Assembly: GCA_046758005.1 (NCBI GenBank)
Contig: JBHHZJ010000029.1
Location: 1 to 32,828 of the forward strand
Direction of reading: 5' to 3'
Origin: JBHHZJ01 sp046758005
Lineage (GTDB): Bacteria; Pseudomonadota; Alphaproteobacteria; Kiloniellales; J153
Length of the DNA: 32,828 nt
Under the pieces are notes generated by a model. The model was not told the origin of the DNA. It worked only from the letters and a program-made list of their open reading frames with translations, and did not search any database. Positions 18,127 through 26,413 of this stretch are shown here, piece after piece (within the stretch, counting starts at the first letter, position 1; each line of letters begins with the position of its first letter). The translations under genes were made by a program, and so were the position numbers.

Positions 18127-18141
18127 CGACTCGCGGCCGCG

Positions 18142-19629
18142 TCAGAACCGCGGCAGGTCGGGGAACGGAATCTGGCCGCGGTGGATGTGCACGCGGCCCA
18201 GCTCGGCGCAGCGGTGCAGCACCGGGAACATCTTGCCGGGGTTGAGCAGCGCTTGCGCGTCGAAGGCGCACTTGACCCGCTGCTGCTGCTTGAGGTCGGT
18301 TTCCGTGAACATAGCGCCCATGAGGTCGCGCTTCTCGACCCCCACGCCGTGCTCGCCGGTCAAGACCCCGCCGACCTCGACGCAAAGCTTCAGGATATCG
18401 GCGCCGAAGGCCTCGGCGCGTTCCAGCTCGCCCGGCTCGTTGGCGTCGTAGAGGATCAGCGGGTGCAGGTTGCCGTCGCCGGCGTGGAACACGTTGGCCA
18501 CGCGCAGGCCGTACCTGGCGCTCATCTCGCGCACGCGGTTGAGCACCAGCGGCAGCTTGTGGCGCGGGATCGTGCCGTCCATGCAGTAGTAGTCCGGCGA
18601 GATCCGCCCGACCGCCGGGAACGCCGCCTTGCGCCCCGCCCAGAACGTGAGCCGCTCTTCCTCGCTGTTGCTGACCCGGCTGGCGACCGCGCCGTGCGCC
18701 TGGGCGGTCTCGCACACGCGAGCAACGAGATGATCGACCTCGACCTGCGGACCATCGAGCTCGACGATCAACAGGGCCTCCACGTCCAGGGGATAGCCGG
18801 CGTGGACGAAGTCCTCCGCGGCGTGGATGGCGGGCCGGTCCATCATCTCCATGCCGCCGGGGATGATGCCGGCGCCGATGATGGCCGCCACGCAGTCGCC
18901 CGCCTGCTCGTTGGACGGAAACCCAAGGAGCACGGCCCGCGCCGTCTCCGGCTTCTTGAGCAGGCGCACCGTGACCTCGGTGACCACGCCCAGCAGGCCT
19001 TCGGAGCCGGTCATCAGGCCGAGCAGGTCGTAGCCCTCGGCGTCCAGGTATTTGCCGCCGAGCCTGAGCACCGTGCCGTCGATCAGCACCATCTCCAGGC
19101 CGAGCAGGTTGTTGGTCGTCAGCCCGTACTTCAGGCAGTGCACGCCGCCCGAGTTCTCGGCCACGTTGCCGCCGATCGTGCAGGCGATCTGGCTCGACGG
19201 GTCGGGCGCGTAGTAGAACCCGGCGTGCTCGACGGCCTGCGTCACGCCGAGGTTGGTCACGCCCGGCTGCACGACGGCGCAGCGGTTGTCGAAGTCGATA
19301 TCGAGGATGCGGTTGAACTTGCCCAACCCGAGCACGATCCCGTCGGCCAGCGGCAGGGCCCCGCCGGACAGCGAGGTCCCGGCGCCGCGGGGCACCACCT
19401 TGACGCGCTCCCGGTGACAATACTCGAGCACCCGGCTGACCTGCTCGGTCGTCTCCGGCAGGACGACGATCAGCGGCGCTTGCCGATAGGCGGTCAGCCC
19501 GTCGGACTCGTAGGCGCGCAATTCGTCCTCGTCGGCGATGACCCCTTCGCCGGGCACGATCGCGCGCAGCGCTTGGACGATGTCGGCGCGGCGGGAGATG
19601 ACGTCCTGATCCGGTTCGGGCATGCGCAT
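18142..19629 (-). CDS. glcD: Glycolate oxidase catalytic subunit GlcD
   Basis: 495 residues, the usual size. The FAD-binding domain shows VVPRGAGTSLSGGALPL, DFDNRCAVVQPGVTN and CTIGGNVAENSGGVHCLKYG; the substrate-binding C-terminal domain shows NVFHAGDGNLHPL and the end block GEHGVGVEKRDLM, then FDAQALLNPGKMFP. It oxidises glycolate (and possibly D-lactate) to the 2-oxo acid. First gene of the operon; the start at 19629 (or ATG 19623) follows AAGGGAGA on the coding strand. No GlcC-type regulator is nearby. Confidence 0.95.
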   Translation of the reverse strand: MRMPEPDQDVISRRADIVQALRAIVPGEGVIADEDELRAYESDGLTAYRQAPLIVVLPETTEQVSRVLEYCHRERVKVVPRGAGTSLSGGALPLADGIVLGLGKFNRILDIDFDNRCAVVQPGVTNLGVTQAVEHAGFYYAPDPSSQIACTIGGNVAENSGGVHCLKYGLTTNNLLGLEMVLIDGTVLRLGGKYLDAEGYDLLGLMTGSEGLLGVVTEVTVRLLKKPETARAVLLGFPSNEQAGDCVAAIIGAGIIPGGMEMMDRPAIHAAEDFVHAGYPLDVEALLIVELDGPQVEVDHLVARVCETAQAHGAVASRVSNSEEERLTFWAGRKAAFPAVGRISPDYYCMDGTIPRHKLPLVLNRVREMSARYGLRVANVFHAGDGNLHPLILYDANEPGELERAEAFGADILKLCVEVGGVLTGEHGVGVEKRDLMGAMFTETDLKQQQRVKCAFDAQALLNPGKMFPVLHRCAELGRVHIHRGQIPFPDLPRF

Positions 19630-19823
19630 GATGGCGCGTCTCCCTTCGCCGTGACTGGCCGCAGGCGCCCGACCGGACCCGGCCCGCGCGCCGCGGGATT
19701 GAGATAGGCCCGGGCGGGGAGATCAACCGCAACGACCGGTTGGCGAAACTATGACCCGCGCGCCTGTCACGGTCAATGCCGTCACGACGGCGCGGACGGG
19801 CGCCGTACGTGCCTGCGATGGAG

Positions 19824-19853
19824 AAAATTCGGGAGCCCCGGACCGGGCGCCCG
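19824..19853 (-). terminator. Rho-independent terminator of rpmJ
   Basis: Read on the minus strand, an imperfect hairpin (19853-19830; two 4-bp stems separated by one mismatch) is followed by AATTTT (19829-19824). It begins 9 bp after the rpmJ stop codon. Confidence 0.65.
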
Positions 19854-19861
19854 ACCGGGCG

Positions 19862-19987
19862 TCAGCCCTGGCGCGCCTTGTAACGGGGGTTCTTCTTGTT
19901 GATCACGTAGACGCGGCCGCGCCGGCGCACGACACGGCACCCCTTTTCCCGCACTTTGGCGGTCTTCAGCGAATTCTTGACCTTCAT
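19862..19987 (-). CDS. rpmJ: 50S ribosomal protein L36, cysteine-poor form
   Basis: A 41-residue basic protein: starts MKVKNSLKTAKVREKGCRVV, continues with RRRGRVYVINKKNPRYKARQG. This is the B-type (C-minus) L36 that lacks the zinc ribbon: only one Cys remains (Cys17) of the CxxC...C...H set of the zinc form. It is a component of the large ribosomal subunit. The gene stands alone with its own strong promoter (20039-20067) and terminator (19824-19853). Confidence 0.95.
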   Translation of the reverse strand: MKVKNSLKTAKVREKGCRVVRRRGRVYVINKKNPRYKARQG

Positions 19988-20038
19988 GGCCGCATCCCGG
20001 GTCGTCCGCGCCCGTGCCAGGGCCGCCGGAAGGCCGGG

Positions 20039-20067
20039 AACATAGGCAACGGGCGCAGGCCTGTCAA
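20039..20067 (-). promoter_or_regulatory. Strong sigma-70 promoter of rpmJ
   Basis: On the minus strand a perfect TTGACA (20067-20062) is followed after 17 bp by TATGTT (20044-20039). Start of transcription is expected near 20032, giving a leader of about 45 nt to the rpmJ ATG. The best promoter match in the window. Confidence 0.78.
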
Positions 20068-20098
20068 CCGCACCGCCGACACCGCACCGCCGACACCG

Positions 20099-21055
20099 TC
20101 ACCAATTCGACATGAGACGCTCCGTGTCCTTTTTGAGCACGTGAATCCGGCACACCTTGATGTCTCCGATTTCGATGACCTGCATGCGCCGGGTCCACAG
20201 CTCGACCTCGTCGACGAGCGCCGGGGCGACCTCGTCATCGATGCCGCGCTGATTGGCCGCGACAATGTATTTGGCCCAGGCCTGGGTCACCATCTTGTGG
20301 AAAGCCTGCGTCGTGTCCTCGACGACGCGTATGTCCAGATGCAGGCCGGCGAGCGCCTCCTGGTAGTCCTCCACGGACCAGGGGCTGGGCCTCCTGGGTT
20401 CGTGATCGATCCATTTGTCGATCGCGGGCGAGCTCAGGTGCGGCTTGGCCAGGACGTAGTCCGTGAACAGGAGCTGACCGCGACTCTTCAGGAGATTCTC
20501 GATGGTGCGCAGGAAGGTCGGCTTGTCCTCCACGGTGAAGAGAAATTCCTTGGAGAACACGCAGTCGATCGACTTGGGCTTGTACTCGAAGCTCTCCGGG
20601 TCGAAGGCCACGATGGGCGCCTTCTTGCCCAGGCCGGCCTTGGTCGACAGGGCCATGCCGGCCTCGGCGAGCGTCTCGTCCGCTTCCAATCCGGTGATCC
20701 AGACCCCGAACTTCTGGCACATCGCGCGCGTCGCGCCGCCCAGCCCCGCGCCGATGTCGAGCACGCTCATCGCCGGGTCGAGGCCGAGGAACGTGATCAT
20801 GTTGAGAATGTGGTCGTTCCGGCCGGGGCTCGAGAAACCCTCGCCCCAGACTTCCTGGACCAGGCGCAAGCGGGAAGTCTCCCAGTACTGGCGGGGGGCC
20901 TCGTAACGCACTGGATGGCCGGACACGGCCTTCGCCGGCGCGCGCCGCCCGCCGATCAGCTCGTAACCTTCCCACCAGGCCAGGAAACGCTCCCGAAAGG
21001 GGCGCCTGTCCTGTGCCGCCCCGTCCTGCACGCCCGGCTTGCCACCCGAGAACAT
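20099..21055 (-). CDS. SAM-dependent methyltransferase, substrate unknown
   Basis: 318 residues from ATG 21055, which has AAGGAG six bases upstream on the coding strand; the longer frame to 21109 is not supported. The class I methyltransferase core is clear: SVLDIGAGLGGATRAM (motif I), VWITGLEADETLAEA (motif II), IDCVFSKEFLFTVEDKPTFL, and LLKSRGQLLFTDYVL. An N-terminal extension of about 85 residues precedes the core (FLAWWEGYELIGG, HPVRYEAPRQYWETSRL), and a C-terminal 100 residues are helical, as in the phosphoethanolamine/glycine methyltransferase group. The substrate cannot be assigned. It is not closely similar to the other methyltransferase at 10847-11680. Confidence 0.88.
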   Translation of the reverse strand: MFSGGKPGVQDGAAQDRRPFRERFLAWWEGYELIGGRRAPAKAVSGHPVRYEAPRQYWETSRLRLVQEVWGEGFSSPGRNDHILNMITFLGLDPAMSVLDIGAGLGGATRAMCQKFGVWITGLEADETLAEAGMALSTKAGLGKKAPIVAFDPESFEYKPKSIDCVFSKEFLFTVEDKPTFLRTIENLLKSRGQLLFTDYVLAKPHLSSPAIDKWIDHEPRRPSPWSVEDYQEALAGLHLDIRVVEDTTQAFHKMVTQAWAKYIVAANQRGIDDEVAPALVDEVELWTRRMQVIEIGDIKVCRIHVLKKDTERLMSNW

Positions 21056-21201
21056 GGCACTCCTTCGACGATCGCCTGGACGCGACCGCGCTCGCGCCGC
21101 CGGGCCCAATCCCGCATGAACGCATACCAGGTTTAGGTGAAATGCGGGTTAAGCACCCGAATCGTCCGTCCCGGCCCCGACCGGGCCTTGCGGGGCGCGC
21201 T

Positions 21202-21230
21202 TTGCCGCCCCTTGGCGCATAGGCTAGATT
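21202..21230 (+). promoter_or_regulatory. Candidate promoter of MATE gene
   Basis: TTGCCG (21202-21207) and TAGATT (21225-21230) are 17 bp apart. The -10 lies only 8 bp before ATG 21239 and no ribosome-binding site is visible, so the mRNA may be leaderless or have a leader of a few bases. Confidence 0.45.
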
Positions 21231-21238
21231 GCCCCGCC

Positions 21239-22618
21239 ATGCCCGCCCCGCCGGAGCGCGCGGCGGCCCCTGCCCGGGGCCGCCTGTCCCTGCCGCAACA
21301 TATCGTGCGCACCCTGCGGCTTGCCGTGCCGGTCATGCTGGCGCGCGCGGGCCTGATCATCATGGTCTCGGTCGACACCATCATGACCGGGCGCGCCGGG
21401 GCCGACGAGCTGGCGTACTACGCGATCAGCCTGGCGCCGTACGTGACCCTGTTCGTCATCGGAATCGGCCTGCTCGTCGGGACCATCGTGCTGACGGCGC
21501 AGGCCGACGGCGCCGGGCAGGCCGCGGAGGCCGGGACGATCTGGGTGAGCGCGCTATGGATCGCGGGCGTGCTGGGCGTCGCGTCGTGGTTGCTCCTGCT
21601 GTCCGGCGAGGGCCTCCTGCGCTTGCTCGGACAGGGTCCTTCGCTGGCCGCGGGCGGCGGCGGGGCGCTCGTCATGTTCGCGCCCGGCATGCCGGCGATC
21701 CTGATGTACGTCGCCACGACGTTCGTTCTCGAGGGCATCAGCCGGCCCGGCCCGGGCATGGCCGTGGCGCTGGGCGCGAACCTCGTGAACGCCGCGCTCA
21801 ACTGGGTGATGATTTACGGCCACTTCGGGTTTCCGGCGATGGGCGCCGCCGGCGCGGCGCTCGCCACGACGATCACCCGCTGGGCCATGCTGCTGGTCCT
21901 GGCCGGTTACGCATTGACCATGCGCGACGGGGCCGCCTACGGCCTGCGCGGGGCGCCGCGCGCCCGCCTGGCCACGGCGCGCAAACTGCTGCGGGTCGGT
22001 GCGCCGCTGTCGCTCGCGGCCGGGCTGGAGACGGCCTGCTTCGCCACGGTCACGACCTTCGCCGGTCGCCTCGGCCAGGTGCCGCTCGCCGGTTACCAGA
22101 TCGCGTTCAACGTCGTCACGTTCGTCTTCATGCTGGCGATCGGCCTGTCCACGGCCACCTCGGTGCGCGTCGCCAACGCGGTCGGCCGGCGCGACCGCGA
22201 GGGCATGGCGATGGCTGGCTGGACGGGGGTCGGCCTGGTCGGGATTCTGATGCTGGTCGTCGGCGCGCTCATCCGTTTCCTGAACGGGGAGATCGCGCGC
22301 CTGTACAGCGCCGAGGCCGCGGTGCTGGCGTTGGCGGTTCCGGCGCTGACGGTGGCCGCCGCCATCGTCGTCGTGGACGGCGCCCAGACCGTGGTCTTCG
22401 GGGCGCTGCGCGGCGCCGGCGACGTGCTGGTGCCGACCGTCAGTTACGCGGTGTCATTCTGGGTCGTCGCGGCGCCGGCGGCCTACGTGCTCGGGCTGAA
22501 GGGCGAGGCCGGCATCCTCGGCCTGCTCTGGGGCCTGTTCGCCGGATTGCTGTGCGCCCTGCTGCTGCTGAGCTGGCGTTTCGTCCTGGTCGCCCGGCGC
22601 GACGTGCGGCCGATGTGA
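21239..22618 (+). CDS. MATE-family multidrug/cation efflux transporter
   Basis: From ATG 21239 the product has 459 residues and about twelve membrane segments in two six-helix bundles. MATE features include the first-helix region LAVPVMLARAGLIIMVSVDTIMTG, split here as LAVPVMLARAG and VSVDTIMTGRAG, the NLVNAALNWVMIYG helix and the second-half equivalent LSLAAGLETACFA. It would export cationic compounds using a sodium or proton gradient. The frame extends upstream to 21137, but the promoter at 21202-21230 argues against that. It converges with dodecin. Confidence 0.92.
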   Translation: MPAPPERAAAPARGRLSLPQHIVRTLRLAVPVMLARAGLIIMVSVDTIMTGRAGADELAYYAISLAPYVTLFVIGIGLLVGTIVLTAQADGAGQAAEAGTIWVSALWIAGVLGVASWLLLLSGEGLLRLLGQGPSLAAGGGGALVMFAPGMPAILMYVATTFVLEGISRPGPGMAVALGANLVNAALNWVMIYGHFGFPAMGAAGAALATTITRWAMLLVLAGYALTMRDGAAYGLRGAPRARLATARKLLRVGAPLSLAAGLETACFATVTTFAGRLGQVPLAGYQIAFNVVTFVFMLAIGLSTATSVRVANAVGRRDREGMAMAGWTGVGLVGILMLVVGALIRFLNGEIARLYSAEAAVLALAVPALTVAAAIVVVDGAQTVVFGALRGAGDVLVPTVSYAVSFWVVAAPAAYVLGLKGEAGILGLLWGLFAGLLCALLLLSWRFVLVARRDVRPM

Positions 22619-22660
22619 CGCGCCCGCCCGTCACGGGCCGGGGGTCGCGGAACGAACCGG

Positions 22661-22861
22661 CTATTCGAGGATGAACGTGACCTCGATCGTGACCCGGTAC
22701 TCCGCGATGGCGCCGTTTTCGACCTTCGCCTTCTGCGCGACGACTTCGAGGCCCGTGATGCCGCGCAGGGTCCGCGCCGCGCGGCTCAAGGCCTCCTCGA
22801 CGGCTTGCTGGAACCCCTGCGGGGACGAAGCGGTGATCTTGGTGACACGCGCAACTGCCAT
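22661..22861 (-). CDS. Dodecin, flavin-storage protein
   Basis: A 66-residue protein with the dodecin fold pattern: MAVARVTKITASSPQGFQQA, then ALSRAARTLRGITGLEVV and a final beta strand YRVTIEVTFILE. Dodecins assemble into hollow twelve-subunit spheres that bind flavins (bacterial form: FMN/FAD or riboflavin). The usual length is 65-72 residues. It is transcribed toward the MATE gene and away from the small gene at 23084. Confidence 0.95.
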   Translation of the reverse strand: MAVARVTKITASSPQGFQQAVEEALSRAARTLRGITGLEVVAQKAKVENGAIAEYRVTIEVTFILE

Positions 22862-23083
22862 GGTCGCCTCCCATCGTCTATGGCCGCCGCCGCACCCGGT
22901 CCGGCCGAGAGGGCGGATGTTCTTGGAGCGGGCATTGTGCGCGCGGCGCGCCTACGGCTCAACCGCGCGTTGTCGGCGCGTGCGGGGCGGGGCGGCCGGA
23001 CGCGCCCGTAAGGGTTCCTTAACCATGCTTGGAACAACGTGGGCGAGGCCAACGGACGCCCTTTTGGAGGAGACAGTCGAGCG

Positions 23084-23317
23084 ATGCCCAAGTCATCCTT
23101 TGTACGAGAAGGTCAGCGCTACGCGCAGCGGCCGGGTACGTACTGCCGGCCCGCGGTGTGGGAGGTCGGATCCGTTCAGTTCGGCGCGGCCGCCATTCCG
23201 CACGCGCGCCTGATCAACGTCGAGGATCCCCTGAAGATCAAGACGATCTCCTGCCCGACGCTCGTCAATCCCGCCTTTTACGAACTGATCGCCGATGCCG
23301 CGGCCGGCCCGGCCTGA
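23084..23317 (+). CDS. Uncharacterised 77-aa protein
   Basis: A 77-residue protein begins at ATG 23084, with a GGAGGA about 12 bases upstream. Visible features are REGQRYAQRPGTYCRPAVWEV at the start (positions 8-28, quoted in part: REGQRYAQRPGTY), the block HARLINVEDPLKIKTIS and a LVNPAFYELI end. It is compact and basic-then-neutral, with two Cys. The wording of the sequence looks like a real small soluble protein, and codon composition matches its neighbours, but no family is recognised. Confidence 0.7.
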   Translation: MPKSSFVREGQRYAQRPGTYCRPAVWEVGSVQFGAAAIPHARLINVEDPLKIKTISCPTLVNPAFYELIADAAAGPA

Positions 23318-23379
23318 CGCCCGGTTGGACCGGGGATCAAGCTCGTTTCTTGAACCAGAAAAATCGGCCAAGCCAAAAT

Positions 23380-23407
23380 TTGACACTGTGTCGAATCGAG
23401 ATTGTAT
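23380..23407 (+). promoter_or_regulatory. Candidate promoter of CHAP lipoprotein
   Basis: A perfect -35 TTGACA (23380-23385) stands 16 bp before TTGTAT (23402-23407). It would start transcription near 23414, after the ATG at 23406, and therefore favours ATG 23451 as the start of the next gene. Confidence 0.5.
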
Positions 23408-23450
23408 GCGCATATTCGGCATTCGGTGGCCAGATCGGGATTGGGGGCTG

Positions 23451-24083
23451 ATGCGGGCCAACGTCTTCCTGGCCGGCGCCGCGCTTGTCGTGTGGCTCGC
23501 CGGCTGTTCGGCGGCGACGGAGGTCGTCGCACCCGCCCTTGCCCAGCCGCCACGGACCGCCCAGGGACCACGGATCGTCTCGGCATCCACGCCGCTGCAA
23601 TGCGTTCCCTATGCCCGGAAGGTCTCGGGAATTGCGATCCGGGGCGACGCCTGGACCTGGTGGCGATCGGCGAAGGGCCGTTACGCCCGGGGCAAACGGC
23701 CGAAGGTGGGCTCCGTTCTGGTCCTGAAGAAGACGAGGCGCCTGCGCTACGGCCACCTGGCCGTGGTCAAACGCATTCTCGGCGACCGCGAGATTGTGGT
23801 CGACCAGGCCAACTGGCTGAACCGCGGGAAGATCCACCTGAACACCGCCGTGCGCGACGTCTCGTCCAACAACGACTGGTCGGCCGTGCGCGTCTGGTAC
23901 ACGCCGGGCAGAAAATATGGGGCGCGCACCTATGCGACGTACGGCTTCATCTACCCCGGGCCGCGCTCCGCCCGGCAGGCCGCGAACTCCGCACGGGACC
24001 CCGGCCCCACGGCCTGCACCCGGACCGATCCAACCGGAGCCTCGAGGACCTGCCCCGGCGGCGCGGGCGCGGGGCCGGGCTGA
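23451..24083 (+). CDS. CHAP-domain lipoprotein (putative peptidoglycan amidase)
   Basis: 210 residues from ATG 23451 (GGGGG in the upstream spacer). The N-terminus is a lipoprotein signal: MRANVFLAGAALVVWLAGC, with the lipobox Cys at residue 19. A CHAP domain follows: LQCVPYARKVSG supplies the nucleophile Cys, RYGHLAVVKRIL the His, and VVDQANWLNRGK the third polar residue. CHAP enzymes cleave peptidoglycan cross-links or amide bonds, so an envelope-anchored cell-wall hydrolase is likely. The C-terminal tail after GFIYPG is low in structure. The longer frame that starts at 23406 or upstream is less likely given the promoter at 23380-23407. Confidence 0.86.
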   Translation: MRANVFLAGAALVVWLAGCSAATEVVAPALAQPPRTAQGPRIVSASTPLQCVPYARKVSGIAIRGDAWTWWRSAKGRYARGKRPKVGSVLVLKKTRRLRYGHLAVVKRILGDREIVVDQANWLNRGKIHLNTAVRDVSSNNDWSAVRVWYTPGRKYGARTYATYGFIYPGPRSARQAANSARDPGPTACTRTDPTGASRTCPGGAGAGPG

Positions 24084-24188
24084 CGGCGCGGGCCGGTGTG
24101 GGGATGACGCCGGCCTAGCGTCCGTACAACGAGGCCTCGGCCAAAGCCGATCCGTCGTTCGAGCGCGCGCATTGGGGATATCCGAGCC

Positions 24189-24938
24189 ATGATCAAGTCG
24201 CTCACGCTTCTCACCCTCGTCGGCGCGCTTGGCGCCCCCAACCTCGCCGATCACCTCAAGTCGGGCGTCGCCCTGCCGGACAACGTCCTGCCGCCCTACG
24301 CAGAGCAGGAGGAGTACGGGCAGGAAGGCGCGGACGGGGGCGCCACGAGCGACGCCTACCCCTGGGACGGCGCCGTCGCGCATCTGTTTACCGTCGGTCA
24401 TCGCCACGGGAAGGAAGGCGGCGAGGGTGGCGAAGGCGGCGAAGGCGGCGAGGGCCACAAGGTTCGTCATCGTGCGCCCGCCTACCCCGCGCCCCCGATC
24501 GGCGCGCACGGAGCCGGGCTCGACGTGCCGTGCGGATCGCGGCAGGTTCTGGGCGCCCTGTTCGGCGCCGCGGCAGGCGGCCTCCTCGGCAGCAAGATCG
24601 GCGACGGCAGCGGACAGCTGGCCGCCGTGGCGGCCGGTACCTTGCTCGGCGCGTTCTTGGGACACGAAATCGGCGCCTCGCTCGATGCCGCGGACCTGGC
24701 CTGCGCCCAACAGGCCGCGGGCCGGGCGCACGCCGCGCCGATCGGGACGCCGATCAAGTGGAAGAATCCCGCGACCGGCCATTCCGGGACCATCACGCCC
24801 GTCCGCGAGGGAACCGAGCGCGCGACGGGGCGGTATTGCCGCGAGTACCAGCAGACGGTCACGGTCGGCGGCAAGACCGAGCGCGCCTACGGCACCGCCT
24901 GCCGCCAACCGGACGGAAGCTGGAAGATCACGAGCTAG
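24189..24938 (+). CDS. Glycine-zipper 2TM (17-kDa antigen-like) surface protein
   Basis: 249 residues. The N-terminus (MIKSLTLLTLVGALGA) is a possible signal peptide. A Gly/Glu repeat lies at about residues 76-90, flanked by His-rich VGHRHGK and HKVRHR. A glycine-zipper hairpin of two short membrane segments follows: LGALFGAAAGGLLGSKIG and AAGTLLGAFLGHEIGASLD. The C-terminal domain with PATGHSGTITPVR, RYCREYQQTVTVGGK and YGTACRQPDGSWKI is the conserved surface-antigen domain of rickettsial 17-kDa and RcsF/SlyB-like proteins. Probably an outer-membrane protein. Its TAG stop overlaps the stop of the convergent PaaK-like gene (CTAG). Confidence 0.9.
   Translation: MIKSLTLLTLVGALGAPNLADHLKSGVALPDNVLPPYAEQEEYGQEGADGGATSDAYPWDGAVAHLFTVGHRHGKEGGEGGEGGEGGEGHKVRHRAPAYPAPPIGAHGAGLDVPCGSRQVLGALFGAAAGGLLGSKIGDGSGQLAAVAAGTLLGAFLGHEIGASLDAADLACAQQAAGRAHAAPIGTPIKWKNPATGHSGTITPVREGTERATGRYCREYQQTVTVGGKTERAYGTACRQPDGSWKITS
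24414..24458 (+). repeat. Five 9-bp tandem units inside the 2TM gene
   Basis: Units GAAGGCGGC, GAGGGTGGC, GAAGGCGGC, GAAGGCGGC, GAGGGCCAC in frame encode Glu-Gly-Gly repeats. Being a multiple of three, expansion or contraction would keep the frame. Confidence 0.85.
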
Positions 24939-26359
24939 GTCGGGATATCCCCGGCGCGTCCCGGTTTTCCGGCGCCGGGCACCACCTCGGACAGGAAATC
25001 CTGGAACTTTCCCGCCGCGGAACGGGGAAGCTCGGCGTGGAACGTGAGCAGGACCTCGAAGGGATAGCCGAACTTGTCCCGCACCCACCGACGCAGGTCG
25101 TCCTGCTCGCTCGGAGTGAGGTCCCGCGCGGCGGCCAGGCGCAGCTCGATGCGCTCGGGCGTTCGTTGCACGAACTGGTACTGCCGGATCGGCGCCATGG
25201 CGAGCAGCGCCCGGATGTCGCCCGAGGCCAGAAGCGGCCAGCGCTCTTCTCCCGAGGGCAGGACCAACATGTTCTGCTTGCGCCCGAGAATACGGCGCAG
25301 GACCGGCAGCCCTCGTCCGCACGGACACGGCTCGCCGACTTCGGCGTAGTCGCCGATGTCGTAACGGATCAATGGCATGGCGAAGTTGTGCAGCGGCGTG
25401 ACCACCACGCGGCCGACCTCGCCCGGGCCACAGGGGCGCCCCTCCTCGTCCAAGACCTCGACGAACACGCCTTCCGCCTGGACATGGTAGACCTCGTGCT
25501 CGGGGCATTGCAGCGCGAGATAGCCCGCCTCGCGCGCGGTGTACATGTCCACCACGGGCACGTCCCAGGCCTGGCGGCATGCCGCGCGCGCGGCCGGGCG
25601 AAGGATCTCGGAGATCGTTTCGACCTGCCGCAGGCCGGGCAGCCGTATCCGCCGGGCCAGGCAGTGTTCGGCCAGACGATGGGCCATGGACGGATGCGTC
25701 AGCAGGTAGTCGGGCGCCTGCCTCTGCAGCCAGTCGACCTGCTGTTCGACGGTGCAGGCGATGTTGAGGCTGACGGACGGCCCGGTCCGGCAAATGGCGC
25801 TGCTCGAGCGGCCCCAGTTGGTGGCGGTGGTCCCGTTCGGATACGGCGCCTTGCCCCGGCCGGATTCGCGAATGGTGGCCAGCTTCCCGCGCAGGTCCCG
25901 GCGGTGCCAGAGATGGTCGCGCACCGTAAAGGCGCTCCAGAACAGCTCCCAGAGCTGCGTTCTCAGGGCCCGGATCGGTCGGCCAGTCGATCCGGAGGTG
26001 AAGATCTCGCTGATCCGGCCGTGCCCGGGCGGCAGGCGCGCGCTGACCAGGGCCTGGCCGGCGGCCTGGACCTGGGCCCGTGTGAGCAACGGGATTCGGG
26101 ACCACGCCTCCGGGCCGACCGTGCCGGTCGGGCCGACACCGGCCCTTTCCAGGCGTTCCCGATAGAACGGCGCCGTGCGGTATGCGTGCTCCAGTAGGAG
26201 CGCAAGCTGGCGAAACTGCTGCTCCAGGATGTCCTGCCCCGGCCACCACTGGCTCTGCTCCAACTGAAAGAGAATGGCCAGGACGGCGGCTCCGCGCGGT
26301 TCCGGCACGGCCGGCCAGCGCACACCATCTATGGCGGAATCGAGCGGCAATGCGGGCAT
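24935..26359 (-). CDS. PaaK/CapK-like adenylate-forming enzyme
   Basis: 474 residues of the phenylacetate-CoA-ligase-like branch of the ANL superfamily (CapK/F390-synthetase-like). Seen are FYRERLERAG, the ATP-binding loop IFTSGSTGRPIRA, the adenylate-binding block YTAREAGYLALQCPEH (family usual Y...E.G...EC), GEVGRVVVTPLHNFAMPLIRYDIGD, and the C-terminal ELPRSAAGKFQDF whose Lys is the expected adenylation lysine. It would activate a carboxylic acid as an acyl-adenylate; whether it then forms a CoA thioester, and on which acid, cannot be told. The gene is isolated, with no paa or polysaccharide genes around. Start at 26359 with a weak ribosome-binding site. Confidence 0.85.
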   Translation of the reverse strand: MPALPLDSAIDGVRWPAVPEPRGAAVLAILFQLEQSQWWPGQDILEQQFRQLALLLEHAYRTAPFYRERLERAGVGPTGTVGPEAWSRIPLLTRAQVQAAGQALVSARLPPGHGRISEIFTSGSTGRPIRALRTQLWELFWSAFTVRDHLWHRRDLRGKLATIRESGRGKAPYPNGTTATNWGRSSSAICRTGPSVSLNIACTVEQQVDWLQRQAPDYLLTHPSMAHRLAEHCLARRIRLPGLRQVETISEILRPAARAACRQAWDVPVVDMYTAREAGYLALQCPEHEVYHVQAEGVFVEVLDEEGRPCGPGEVGRVVVTPLHNFAMPLIRYDIGDYAEVGEPCPCGRGLPVLRRILGRKQNMLVLPSGEERWPLLASGDIRALLAMAPIRQYQFVQRTPERIELRLAAARDLTPSEQDDLRRWVRDKFGYPFEVLLTFHAELPRSAAGKFQDFLSEVVPGAGKPGRAGDIPT

Positions 26360-26413
26360 TAAGCGTCTTCAACCGTGGCGTGCGCTACGGCCTCGCGGGC
26401 GGCGCCCGTCCTT

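Noticed and set aside
15640..19707. 1355-codon plus-strand frame opposite glcDEF
   Set aside because: Antisense shadow with very high Arg/His/Gln content and no domain; product of strong third-base GC bias.
15293..19732. 1479-codon minus-strand frame across glcDEF and doc
   Set aside because: Arg/Gly-rich shadow frame; the three glc genes in other frames show all the family motifs.
24411..24458. CRISPR-like tandem array
   Set aside because: The units are 9 bp without spacers and lie inside a reading frame; a protein repeat explains them.
23337..26372. 1011-codon minus-strand frame across CHAP, 2TM and PaaK-like genes
   Set aside because: Low-complexity shadow frame; the real genes in other frames have clear motifs and signal peptides.
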